Source: Chloranthus sessilifolius
Taxonomy: Eukaryota; Streptophyta; Magnoliopsida; Chloranthales; Chloranthaceae
Reading direction: 5' to 3'
Assembly: GCA_021018995.1 (NCBI GenBank)
Contig: CM037586.1
Location: forward strand, 152,562,060-152,626,059
Length of the DNA stretch: 64,000 nucleotides
Shown: positions 24,840-35,949 of the stretch, piece after piece
How positions within the stretch are numbered: position 1 is the first letter of the stretch
Layout of the letters: each line of letters begins with the position of its first letter
The notes under the pieces: model-generated
What the model was told of the DNA's origin: nothing
The model's input: the letters and a program-made list of their open reading frames with translations, nothing else
Databases searched by the model: none
Position numbers and translations under genes: made by a program

Positions 24840-26100
24840 GTGTATTTTAATATATCATAACATTATTCGGTTCTGGACTTAAGTCTCCGCCTCGAATTCA
24901 TATTTGTATGGGCTTAAGTCCCTACTTTCTTAACATCTCGTAGCTTAATATATTCATATTTCATATTTTCTTAAACTTAATTTAAATGAGCCACGGTGTG
25001 ATAGGCTTTACTAATCACGCTTTCCAAGGGATGGGTTCCGTAATAACCTGGATGTACTTCATGTGGCAACACATATTCCCATAGAGGTGTTACATCTGTA
25101 CATGGATGCCTACATTCCAAGTTTCGCGTGACCGTGAAAGAAAATCCCATCGTTACGAAGGCTTAAAAGTCGTGTATCGTATCTTATTCAATTTCTTAAC
25201 ATACATATGCCCCAACGTATTTCTAAGTGATGAATGTCATACAATGTAAATGAAGCATATAAGAAACATCTAATCATAAGGGAACTAATATTATTCGTAA
25301 TTTGAACGTCTCGCTCGTCATTAAGAGAGTGAAAAAAGTGACCTACAGTGAAGGTACGTGAGCACTATAATAGGTATCACAAGGTGATGTTAGACTATTC
25401 TAATCAGATAAATGTTGTCGTTCAGATAAAAATCGACTGATCATTTACGTGATTCCGATAAGATTTAGTCTCGATATGACTCAATCACTTATAAATCATC
25501 GAATATTTGATACACACATCTTAAGATGAACGTGATCGGGTTTAGAATAATCTGATCCTACCGATATCATCAGTGTAATGGATGTTTAGATACCATATGA
25601 TTGCCACTATTAGTTTGATCATTTAGACCATTAACTGAATGGTCCAGGATTTTGATTAAGAACGTATCATCGTATGATCATCGAGTGGTGTACCGCATCT
25701 TGGTGTGATTTTAATATCTATCTAGAAGATTCTCCTAATCTTAAAAGGTGGGTTTCCATTCGAGCCTCTCACTAGTTTGATTATTTTCGAGGTCAGGTAG
25801 GGAATCAAACATGTCCCTTAATATTGTGTGTCTAAGGGTATAAAGCCCTTCATTATTTTTGGAAAACTTGTATAATCGTCTAATTTAGTTAAATCTATTT
25901 TCAGACAAAACTATCCGTTAGATGGGAAGATATTCAAAATTTATGGGGGATCCTTCTTGGTGTCTCCTGCCCCAATTTGGCCTAAAACTTGAAATCTAAA
26001 GGGTCAAATCAAACCCTAGACTAAGGTTCCATAGGCATAAAGTACAGGAATTTCTATGTTTATGTTCACCACTTTAGGTGGTGCAAAGACCGAGGTTTGT
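24840..26100 (-). repeat. Noncoding LTR-like repeat, copy 3, inverted
   Basis: The reverse complement of 25380-25735 matches 14096-14450, and the reverse complement of 25010-25200 matches 18840-18990. It lies inside the copia-like element between the two 700-bp repeats, so it probably inserted after that element. No coding frame is seen. Confidence 0.5.
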
Positions 26101-26439
26101 TTATTATAATCAAAATCGGACCATCGATTTAACAGATGGCCAAATGATCTTTATTTAATTATAATCAAAATCTGACCATCAATTTAATAGATAGCTAAAT
26201 GATCTTTGTTTAGATTCATGGGCTTCGACTCATATGTCTGTAGTTCGCTTAATTTAATGGGTCAAACTGGACCCTTTGGCCAATGCATATACAAAATTTT
26301 AAAATAATTACAGGAAATATTCTAAGTGTAAAATCAATATATTCACAAGTTTTTAGAATAGTAAAATTTATGAAAATAAAGACAAGCATATCAATGTGAG
26401 CTATTAGATGTAAAAAGCATCAAATTTTATGGGAAGTCC

Positions 26440-27745
26440 AAGGTTTGACCGAGGTCAAAAATTGATCGGATCATCGAGATTGAAACACTCAAGTTAGGAC
26501 CTCCACATCGAGTGCGCAGGAAAATAAAACAGGGCATCAGCTCATTCTTGAGGTGAGATCTATTTTGCTTGCACACTTGGGTGCCATGTGGAAGGGTATA
26601 GTACACTATAGTTCTCGGCCGATGGGTTCAACCATAGGGTCAACCCTTTAACCATAACCGCCTTGTGAATCCACAGAAAACCTAAGAAATTTCAGTTTTT
26701 CTAAATTCATCATATTCATCACATATAAAAAGTGTAAATATGTAGATTTGGATGGATAGAAGGACACCCACTTGTTAAAGCGTGTCCGCGAAGTTTTGAT
26801 TGATTCAGATCGATGGGTTCACATTGACACAAATCGAATCTGACGCATTGCTTCGGTTTAGATTCGGAGTGGCATAGTTCGATTTTTCAACGCGCCGCGG
26901 CGACTCGGATTCTTCGACCGGATCAAATCGCCTCCGTTTATGCCACAACACTTAGTTGTTGAAGTTTGTTTAAACACCGCGAGAGAGGTGTTCGTAGTTG
27001 GTGTCGCGGTGGTGGTGGTGCGCCATCTTCTTATTTATGTATTAATAAGAAGGGATTTAACTAGAGAGGTGTATGGAGGCTGTACTTCATGGTTGTTCAG
27101 TGTTATACAAGAAACAAAGTGGAGCAACGGTCCGAGGATTTTATATTAATGGTGAGAGATCGAAGTGGTAATGATGTTCGGTGGTGGAGCTCGATGGAGG
27201 AGAAGATCCAAGGAACTTGGTAGTTGATTTGGTGGCTTAAGAAGAATGGTGGGTGGGTGGGTTCTCATGGGGGCCACACATGGTGTAGGGATGAATTAAG
27301 ATCAGTACCAATCCATCGTTTTCAAAGAAAAATCCATCAAATTTAAGGGAATTCAACAAAATTCCATCAAAGCATCAAAACCCAAGAAATTGCTAAAGAA
27401 ACTCTATAAAGTATATAGAAAGGTGAGAAATTTGTTGTCTCAGCTAGGTCACTTTTAACGTTATGAAATCAACATGCTTGAATCAGGCTAAGATCAAACT
27501 ATGTTGATTTAGAGGTGCTAAGAGTAAGAAAAAATATAAAATTTTCAAGTTTTAGGATCAAAATCACTAACGAACCTAGTGATCATGAGCTTCAAACAAA
27601 GCTTCAGGAAGAAGAAGAGCCAAGAGAGGGAAAGGAGATGGGACAATTGGGTTGCTGCCTCGTTAATGGGTTAGTGGTGAGAAGGAGAGAGATAGAAAGG
27701 AAGAGAGAGATCTTGAGAGTTGGGTCTCGTTTGTGTGTGTAGAAG

Positions 27746-27794
<49 letters not shown>

Positions 27795-28465
27795 TGGGCA
27801 ATTTGACTTTCTCCGTTTGGCAAGAGTAGTGCAATTTGAGGAGTTTTCTAATATTAGAATAATCAAGATATTGATTGGGGATTTGAATTGGTTGGTGAGT
27901 GATTTGAATTTGGGAAGTTGCAATCCGTGGAGTCTCCTACAAAGAAAGAGTCCATCCCTTTTGAAATTCTCCCTTATTGACACAAGCACACATAAATGTG
28001 TGGGCACATCTAGCACCACATATATACATACCTACACATTCCCACCATATATTTGCTTATTTAAGATGACCTAAATTAATAGATCCTTGGGCCCGGATTT
28101 TTGAATCGGTATCGCCTTAGGTTTGATTTTAGGGTGCATATAGTCTCACTCGGTTGTAGACACACATTATATAGTTAATTATTTATATATTTTTAAAATG
28201 GCTCAAATAAGGTCTTGGGTTCGGGTTTGGAGTCGCCCATGCTCGGCCCCATGTTTGGTTAGATTGGAGTAAGATAATGGGCTTGGGTTTTGGTACGGGT
28301 TCGAACTTGACTTTCGTGCTTGGATGCACACCCAAGAATGGTAAAGGTGGGTCTGAGGTGAGGTCACACGGGTCAAAAGTTTGACTAATGTCAAATACGT
28401 CAAAGGATCACATTCTCGTCCAAAGTCAACGATTCAATGTCAATAAAAAATAGGGTCGTTACAGT
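26440..28465 (+). repeat. Probable LTR-like noncoding segment
   Basis: The segment closes at 28458-28464 with GTCGTTACA, a usual end for plant gypsy LTRs. It contains a (GA)n tract and has no conserved protein frame; the frame at 26940-27149 has no family signature. The left end is not defined, so the call is tentative. Confidence 0.3.
27747..27791. repeat. (GA)n microsatellite
   Basis: An uninterrupted AG dinucleotide run of about 44 bp. The Ser-Leu and Arg-Glu rich frames over it are artefacts of the repeat. Confidence 0.95.
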
Positions 28466-28550
28466 ACCTCTGATAATGCTTAGTATGATCGCTCTGATAC
28501 ACAATTTATTTTATTTTATTTTAAAACAAGTGAGGAAATATTATATATAT

Positions 28551-29249
28551 TAGTGTAGTAATATATATTTTAGTGTTTCAAAATTAAGTTTATATTATCA
28601 TTAATAATTCAATGACAAATTTGTAAAATAATTCAATGATAAACTTATAAATATTTTCCCTCCAAAGTGTCTTTTCAAATTTTGATTTATCTTTCTATCG
28701 GTAGTTGAAAAGACACAAGTTTGGCATCTCTTCACCGTAAATCTTAAAAGATACAAGTGAATCAATTTTATCTCTTTACCATTGTCTTTTTCACAAGTCT
28801 TGCATCTCTTCATCGTAAATATAAAAAGATACAAGTAAATCGATTTTATCACTTTATAGTTATTTGAAAAGACACAAATCTCTTCACGATTATCTTAAAA
28901 GACACAATCTTTCAAAAAAATTTCTGTAAATAGAGATCAGAATCGGGTTAAAAAGACACAACAGAAACTATAATAACATCGATTTCTCCTCTTCTCTTGC
29001 GTTCTTATTTTTGTAAGAATTTTTTTGGGAATCAAAAAATTTGAAGTAGGGTCTTTCTCTAGAAAGTGCAATCTAGAAAAGAACATACAATTCTTGGCAA
29101 GACTGAACTCTGTTGTATCCTGAAGGCAGATTCGTTAAGAACCCTATTACACCTTCGTTTATCCAACGGAGTGAGGGCATCTATTGTCTTTAAGACAACG
29201 TAGTGAACTATGTGTCTCGGAGCCATTATCAATACAATTTTTTATCAAC
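28551..29249 (+). repeat. Right copy of the 700-bp direct repeat, likely copia LTR
   Basis: This is the partner of 23139-23845, in the same orientation and colinear throughout. The pair frames about 6.1 kb holding a copia RNase H remnant and a later inverted insert. By-eye divergence of roughly a tenth suggests an old insertion. Confidence 0.65.
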
Positions 29250-29554
29250 CGTTCATGACTTGAACCGTAAATTGGTCAAATTTTGATCAAATTATCGGTA
29301 AATTTCAGATTTTTTTGAAAATATACTCTGAACTTTACCAAACTTTGTTGAACTTTATGTTATTGGTTTTTTTAAAACTCTTTCACATTATAGTCCACAA
29401 ATTAGATGGCCTAAAACTGACTACAATGCCCTTTTTGACCATTTATGATGGCTTAAATCCCAACAATGCCTTTTTTATCTCACACCATTGAAGTTTGATT
29501 TATCAACCATTAATCTAAATTGTTAAAGTAGCAATCTATCATTAGCATAACACT

Positions 29555-30500
29555 CTCAGCCCAATAAAATATGCGGATAAGTGGACGTCAACAATCCGAT
29601 TGACGAACTTTAATATCAGCCATTAAAACAAAAGGCAATAGGTGATATTATAGTCAATGGATCAGATGGTTTAGATTTCCTTAAAATACTAATTTTAGGC
29701 ATGTTGCACTTCAATATGTGATTTGTCACTTTGATGGTTTGGATCCCCCACATCTTAAACCATTGATGGTGTAAGATAATTTAAACACCAATGACGGTGA
29801 GGAGAGTCGATCCCTTAAAAATTATGGGTTTCAATTTTTAAAAGCACAACCCATCTTAAACCAATTTTAAGATTTGTACCTTTAGGGACTATCTTAAACC
29901 ATTGAGTAATGGTCTTTAATATCAACCATTAAATTGAAGACAATAGATGATGTTAACTCCACAAATCAAATGGCTTAAATCTCTCTAAAAAAATATTTTT
30001 GGGCCTATTATGACTGTAATCAGTTGGGTTAAATCTTCCTGATTGGAATCACAATCTCAGCCCAATTAAATATGCAGATATATGGACGTCAACGATCCGA
30101 TTGACAAACTTTAATATCAGGCTTATCAACCATTAAAACAAAAGGCAACGGGTAATATTATAGTTAATGGATCGGGTGGTTTAGATATCTTTAAAATACT
30201 ATTTTTAGGCATGTTGCACTTCAATATATGATCTGTCACTTTGGTGGTTCGAATCACCCACATCTTAAACCATTGATGGTGTAAGATCATCTAAACACCA
30301 ATGATGGTCAGGAGAGTCGGTCCCTTAAAAATTATGTGTTTCAATTTTTAAAAGCACAGCTCATCTTAAACCAATTTAAAATTTGTACCTTTAGGGTCCA
30401 TCTTAAACCATTGATTAATGGTCTTTAATATCAACCATTAAATTGAAAACGATGGATGATATTAACTCCACAAATCAGATGGCTTAAATCTCCCTAAAAT
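29555..30500. repeat. Two tandem copies of a 445-bp unit, period 501 bp
   Basis: Copy 1 starts at 29555 and copy 2 at 30056, both with CTCAGCCCAAT, and they stay colinear to GGCTTAAATCTC. Each unit has several CTTAAACCATTGAT motifs. About 56 bp of unique sequence separates the copies. No coding capacity is seen. It may be an ancient dispersed repeat that was duplicated locally. Confidence 0.85.
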
Positions 30501-30585
30501 TTTTGACGTAGTTTTAAATCCCGTCCAATGAAGGTGCAACCATGAGGATATTATTGTCATTTTATAAAAATTATAATACCAATTT

Positions 30586-30985
30586 GGGAGCCATTACTTG
30601 CACACGCTTTTTAAGTGATTGCACCATCGTTAAAGAAAGACTTTGTATTTTAGGGACATGTGACATGTGAAAACACAATCTAGGTCATATGATTTTAAGT
30701 TCATGATCTATAGATCCTTAGTGGATAAGATTGGAGCAAAACATGATATTTATCATTAGATCTACTGTTGTCAACCGTTGAATCAAACAATAACCTTTGA
30801 CTATATTTAATCACATGATACAAATTATATTTCATGCCAATCTTATCCACTAAGAATCTATAGATCATGAACTTTAAATCAGACATCTCAGATTGCGCAT
30901 TCACATGTCACATGTCCCTAAAATACAAAGTCATTTTTTAACCTCGGTGCAATCACTTAAAAAACGAGTGCAAGTAATGGCTCCC
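30586..30985. mobile_element. Foldback MITE, Mutator-type, 9-bp target duplication
   Basis: A 400-bp element has ends GGGAGCCATTACTTGCAC and its inverse. The arms pair over about 180 bp each with few mismatches, leaving a short loop near 30780. TACCAATTT lies directly on both sides (30577-30585 and 30986-30994). Long inverted repeats plus a perfect 9-bp duplication mark a nonautonomous MULE. No transposase is encoded. Confidence 0.92.
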
Positions 30986-31002
30986 TACCAATTTTTTCTT
31001 TA

Positions 31003-31050
31003 AATCGGTGCAACCACTTAAAATACATGTGCAAATAATGGCTCCCCTAG
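31003..31050. repeat. Second partial terminus of the same MULE MITE
   Basis: The 48-bp stretch reads, on the - strand, TAGGGGAGCCATTATTTGCA and continues into GTGGTTGCACCGATTT, a diverged copy of the MITE terminus just to its left. It may be left from an earlier insertion or from abortive gap repair. Confidence 0.7.
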
Positions 31051-31088
31051 GTTTAAAACCACAAGCCCATCGCAGTGGGGAAAAAACT

Positions 31089-31150
31089 GAGGAGGAGAAG
31101 AAGAAAAAGAAGATAGAAGAAGAAAAGAAGAAGAAGAAGAAAGAAGAAAC
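31089..31150. repeat. (GAA)n-rich tract
   Basis: An imperfect GAA/AAG run of about 60 bp, followed by a T/C-rich tract to 31215. The Lys/Glu-rich frame over it is a composition artefact. Confidence 0.85.
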
Positions 31151-31384
31151 AGGTAGGTTCTCTTCCTTCTACTTCTTTCTTTTTTTTCTTTTTTCTTTTT
31201 TTTCCTTTCTTCTTATTCTCATGCAATTTTTTATTTTAATTTTCCTAACCTTAATACACCCGACTAAGTGTGCGGGCCGATAAGGTATACGCTTCACGCC
31301 ATCAGAATTTCGAACATCTTATTTGAAAAATGTGTAGATTAGTGTGGAAGGTTTTTATATGTAATTGTGTGAATAGTTACACAA

Positions 31385-31450
31385 GCTATGTGATGGCACA
31401 GTGATTAGAAGCTTAGGTTCTAAGTAGGAGGTCTGAGGATCAAAACCTGT
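31385..31450 (+). repeat. tRNA-like (possible SINE) segment
   Basis: GATGGCACAGTGATTAGAAG resembles a worn A box, and GGATCAAAACC about 45 bp downstream resembles a B box. I see no tail or target duplication, so this could be chance. Confidence 0.3.
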
Positions 31451-31639
31451 TGAGGGACTTTTGGACTTTATTTTAGACCATTCGATAAGGGCCTATACAC
31501 CGATTCACGGTGTACCCGCTAAACACCCAAACAACTCCATCAAATATAAGACGACCTGCGTAAATTTTGTTCCCTCATTCTCCTCGTTGTTCCCTTTTTC
31601 AAAAATCCTAACCATTGATCTCCTCTCAAATCCCTCTCC

Positions 31640-33600
31640 TAAGTTTTAGGAGCCCTTTGTTCTATTCTGCATCGCAAGAAGCCATCAGTTTCGACACCGT
31701 AAGATCGAAAAGAGGAAGAAATCGAGGCATCAGATGAACGACAAGCTTTGGCGTCAATTCCCTTCGATTTCAACCGTCGTATACTCCGCATGCATGATTT
31801 AAAAAGGCAAGATTTATGATTAGTGGGTGTGTTTTAATTTCATGCAAAGATTTATTAGGAATTCGGAGTTTAGGCGTCGATCTCTCGATATCGACAATCA
31901 TAAACTCTGCATGCACGATCTAGGAAGGTAAGATCGCTGATTTAGTAGTATGGAATTCGAATTTAGGCTTAATTTGTGTTGGTAGAGTTTGGTATTTTTT
32001 GGAATTTGAGATTTTCAGACTGAAGAAGTGTGAATTCGCACTGTCTCACTCGAGCGAGACCCCTTCAGATTCAAAGGAAATCGATAGTAAAAAATTCGCT
32101 CAAGCAAAATGCCTAAAGAAAATAGGCTAAATTTTTTGGGTGGAACTCCCTCGAGTGAGATGTATATGTGCCACACAGAATTGTGAAGGTTGCTCGAGCG
32201 ATTTTGGAAGTCGCTTGAGCGAATTGTGCAGTTTTGGCTGCCTTCAATTTCGTTTGTTAAAACCTAAAGAACTTTAGTTTCTTTTGATTCATTAGTCTCT
32301 AACACAGTGTATGAACGTAATATAGGGTTTGATACGCCATAGGTCATCAATAAAGACCACCTCTTTGACTCTTCACAACGTTTGAACAAAGGAAGGGAAA
32401 ACTCAATGCACATTTACATTTGATTGAACTCTGCATAAGAAATTTGAAATGAATGGCATCATTGAAATTTTGAATTTTGATTTGAATAGTGATAATTGTA
32501 TCGAATCTTTGGAACTGTGAATACGAATTTTGAATTTTGAACTCTGAATATGAATCCCGAACATGAACTCTGAATTTGAATATGAATATGAACTCTAAAT
32601 TCTAAATATGAACTCTGAACTCCGAATTTGAATATGATTGTGAACTTTGAAATTGAGTATGAACTCTAAATTTGACTTTGAAATTGAACTCCGAGTATGA
32701 ACTCTGAAATTGAACTTTGAAATACTTATATGAACTTTGAATCCTCTGAATTCCGAATGATTTAGCTATTAATTATGAACAAAAGACACTTACTAAGTAT
32801 TAGAACTGCATGTTGATTTAAGGTTCATATGAATGAATCCCCTAATCTTTGGACCGGTACGACGGGTTATTTGTACACTCTGAAAAATTATTCATTGAAC
32901 GACGATGATTACGAAGGGATTTCCATTGGTAATCCGTATCAACAATGCTATGCTCGCTTTGAAGTTTTTTAAATTATGATTTAAGTCATTAATTAATTAA
33001 GAAGTTGCATGTAAATGAGAAAATGAATAAGTGAATCGGAACATGTGAACATTCAAATCTAATTGAAGATGCCTTTTGAATATGATCGTTTGAATATGAA
33101 CTTTGCAAAATTCACTGAATCCGAACTCCGAATATGAACTTTGAATTTAAGATCTTTCGATTCCTGTTTGGAATTTAGCCTCTGTTTTGATATGAAACTG
33201 CCCTTGAATTTAGCCTCTATTTTGATACGAAAATGTCTTCGAGTTCGATCTGAAAAGTGCCCTTTGAGTTTGATATGAAAAAAAAAATGCTTTGAAATTG
33301 CAGTCATTGAATCTATGCATTAATTTATTAGATTTGAATTGGTATTGAAATTTTCTCTACTGAACTTAGACTGTTAGCTCATCCCGACACCTTGTGTCAC
33401 AGGTGCAGATCTTGATCAATATCCTGGATTTGAGAAGAATCCTGATTTCTTATCGGAGGTAGAAGAACTTCCGCTTGAGGATTTCTACCCATAGATTGTT
33501 GAATATTTGGACTTGGTACATCTTAGTATAGTTTTGATGTATATTTTTACTCATACCACTGTTTGGTGACGGTTGGCCGTCACTGGTGGTTTACTTTGGT
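31640..33600 (+). repeat. LTR-like noncoding segment with degenerate repeats
   Basis: Features include variants of the self-complementary TCGCTCGAGCGA at 32045-32220, and a long degenerate tract at about 32500-32760 made of GAACTCTGAAT-like units. Near 33400 lies ACACCTTGTGTCACAGGTGCAG, a block I associate with chromovirus LTRs. There are no conserved proteins. Ends are undefined. Confidence 0.35.
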
Positions 33601-34300
33601 TTAGATTATGTTTTGTAATATAATTGGATCTCTATTTACTGTCATATGATATCTGTTTTGATTTTTGTATATGTATAAGATAACAATTTGATTTCTGCAC
33701 AGTGGTTTTGATTTCTGCATATATTCAGTAATATAATGGCTTTTCCCAAAATCCATGTGGGAAAAGTCGGGTCGTACAATTGATATAGATATGATTTTAG
33801 ATCCCGTTGGGTCAACGATGACACCATATGTTACCGTTGATATCAACGCTATGGCATTAGATTCCATCGGAATATGGGCTGGATTTTCGCAATCACTTCT
33901 GACTAAAATGTTTATTCGATCATAACAGATCGTTATGGTCTCACGCGAAAGACCGAGAACTCGTCGCAAGCAAGGGGACAAAAAGAGGGGAAAAAATTGG
34001 ATGAGAGAAGAAGCAGGATGAAAGGAAAAAATTATATCATAAAAGAAATTTGAAAAAAAAAATCAAATTATTGGTGATAATCAAATTATTGGCCGATAAT
34101 ATAAATTTTCATGCTGATAATTTTAAATTTCCGCCTATAGTTTCAAATTTATGGGGGCTCTATGGGGGCTTCGATATTTAGCATTTTTCCTGAGATCGGG
34201 TATGGCCGAAACCGAGTCATCTCGAGATTTTGACCCATGCTCCCGACAGCCAATTCTCATTGATCCACTAAAATGCGCACAGAAGACCAGTTTAAACCCC
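33601..34300. other. Spacer upstream of the K+ channel gene
   Basis: No gene was found. The stretch from about 34000 to 34300 is the proximal upstream region of the channel gene and probably holds promoter elements, but I can assign none beyond the TATA box at 34319. Confidence 0.45.
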
Positions 34301-34318
34301 CTGCGTTGAGTAAACCGC

Positions 34319-34327
34319 CTATAAAAG
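34319..34327 (+). promoter_or_regulatory. TATA box of the SKOR/GORK-like gene
   Basis: CTATAAAAG lies 567 bp before the chosen ATG. It is followed about 30 bp later by the start of a pyrimidine-rich, leader-like region. Spacing puts transcription start near 34350-34360. Confidence 0.6.
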
Positions 34328-34349
34328 GGCATGAGCAAACTGTCAAAAT

Positions 34350-34885
34350 CCCCGCCCTTTGCTTGCGCTGAACATAAAATCGGAGAAAGCCATCTCATGC
34401 AACACGTCCTTATCTTCCAAACTGTCACTTTTCTCAAATCTCTCACTCGTGAACACCCGATCTTTCCTGTTTTTCCTCGTGAAACGCAAACCTAGAGCGT
34501 TCGCGATCCCCAACTGCGTTTCTTTTCTACTCAGTCGTCATTTTTTTCAAGTTCGATTTCGAGCTGTTGATGATGCATTAGAGAAGATTTATATATGGTT
34601 TTTTTCTACTGCCTCCACTATTTTTGAGCGATTCCGTTAAAAATTTGTGATTTCGAAGATCTCGATCGTTTATATCTGTTATTAGTTTTGACAGGTTCGT
34701 AATTCCCAATCTCAAAGTTCAATGCCAAATAATTTTTTTATAAGATCTAGAGGTTGTGGTTTGAAACCTTATTTGAACACCGTATTTTTTTGTTGCAGAA
34801 AGAAGATCGGTCACCGATTGGTTTTAGAAACTTACATATTTATAAAAATTGTTTTCGATTTAATTTTCGGATCGAAGTCGTTGTG
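34350..34885 (+). other. 5' UTR of the SKOR/GORK-like gene, with a probable leader intron
   Basis: The leader is C/T-rich. A plausible 104-bp leader intron runs 34695-34798: donor ACAG|GTTCGT, and a T-rich tract ending TTGTTGCAG before 34799. A 32-codon upstream frame (34397-34495) lies in it. The frame stays open upstream of the chosen ATG back to 34754, so a longer N-terminus cannot be excluded if the leader intron is not real. Confidence 0.45.
34397..34495 (+). promoter_or_regulatory. Upstream open reading frame in the leader
   Basis: An ATG at 34397 opens 32 codons and a TAG, wholly within the inferred 5' UTR. Other short ATG-stop frames occur near 34570. Upstream frames commonly reduce translation of the main frame; whether this one does is inference. 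Confidence 0.35.
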
Positions 34886-35100
34886 ATGACCTCACGAGAT
34901 GAGAAAGATATAGTGGAGTTGGAATACGAATTAGAGGGCTTGAAGGATCGGTTAAAATCTTCTCGCGAAAGCCGATTCTCTCTGATAACGAACGAGTATG
35001 GACTTGATCTGGCTCGGACAAAACTTGGTGGACAGAGAATTCTTCGAGGGCTAAAGCAAGGTTGTTATAATGGATTCTTTATTGAACCCGATACAAACAG
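34886..35100 (+). CDS. SKOR: K+ channel exon 1: cytosolic N-terminus
   Basis: The exon encodes residues 1-71 and two bases of Arg72. VELEYELEGLKDRL, ESRFSLITNEYGLDLA and the closing FFIEPDTN align with the N-terminus of Arabidopsis SKOR (VELEDYEV..., NRFNPLTNFLGLDFA, IVHPDN). The donor is ACAG|GTTCTC. The two leftover bases AG are completed by the A that opens exon 2 at 49916, restoring the conserved NRWY sequence. The start at 34886 gives a length like that of the family. This assignment rests on moderate similarity plus an exact phase match across 14.8 kb. Confidence 0.85.
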
Positions 35101-35107
35101 GTTCTCT

Positions 35108-35110
<3 letters not shown>

Positions 35111-35161
<51 letters not shown>
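35111..35161. repeat. (CT)n microsatellite at the start of intron 1
   Basis: About 25 uninterrupted CT units begin 10 bp inside the intron 1 donor and are followed by a T-run. Length variation is likely in the population. A pyrimidine tract this close to a donor could bind PTB-like proteins (inference). Confidence 0.95.
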
Positions 35162-35163
<2 letters not shown>

Positions 35164-35735
35164 TTCATTTTTTTTTTTTTTTCCATTTTCTGAGATTTAT
35201 TTTGACCAGAGATCACTTGTAAACGCATGCAGATTATGCCCGTGATATCGCACAAATTCTGGCCGGTAACCAAAAAGTGCGGAACGTATGTTTCGGTGGC
35301 CCGCCAGAATATATGCTATAAGCATGGCATATATATTATTAAATTAAAACTGCTTTACAATTAATTTGCACTTCTTTCCATCCGAAAAACAAATTGCACA
35401 CTTCTTAAGAATTCTCCTTCCTCTTCCCAATATATGGTAGCGGAAGTTTGACTTTAACCGTCGGTAAATAAAAAACTGCGGGATTTTCTAATTTTTATCA
35501 TTTTTTTACTTTTTTAAGAGCAAATTGGGTTGCCATTCAGAATTTAGTATATATATTTTTTAGAATAACTTCATTCAGAATTTAAATTTTATAATTAAAT
35601 ACGAAAAATCTATTTTTTATTTTCCTGGCACGGTGACCGGTTTTGGCACCGAGCAGGCCTGGCCTGAACACCAAGGATGGTGTTATAGTCATCCCTACCA
35701 AACTAATGAGTTTTAGGTCTACTTTTATACGTTTG
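35162..35735. other. Intron 1 sequence, nothing recognised
   Basis: No conserved frame, inverted repeat or tandem repeat was found. A stretch at 35230-35320 can be read as a short open frame but was rejected as an exon (see rejected items). Confidence 0.5.
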
Positions 35736-35949
35736 GCATTGTGTGACGGGGCCAATACTCGAGTTTGCAGCATGGTGCTTGGGGCACGACATGTGGTGCC
35801 AGGAGGGCACGCGATATGGGGGCCGAGAGGGCCTTGTGACGTGGTCGCGCTGCGGGGTCGCGACATGGTCGCATGGAGGGGGAAGATGCGGGAGCGATGC
35901 GGTCGCGACATAGCCAAGGTGGGCTAGCGATGCAGGAGGCGTTGCGGTA

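Noticed and set aside
26940-27149. Val-rich 69-residue frame as a membrane protein
   Set aside because: It lies in LTR-like noncoding sequence, has no family signature and lacks surrounding gene structure.
27604-28074. Several overlapping frames rich in Ser-Leu or Arg-Glu
   Set aside because: They are translations of the (GA)n tract on both strands and have no domain.
35231-35322. Possible second exon after the CT tract (acceptor-like GCATGCAG and a short open stretch)
   Set aside because: It does not match the phase left by exon 1, has no similarity to SKOR, and the true continuation is found at 49916.
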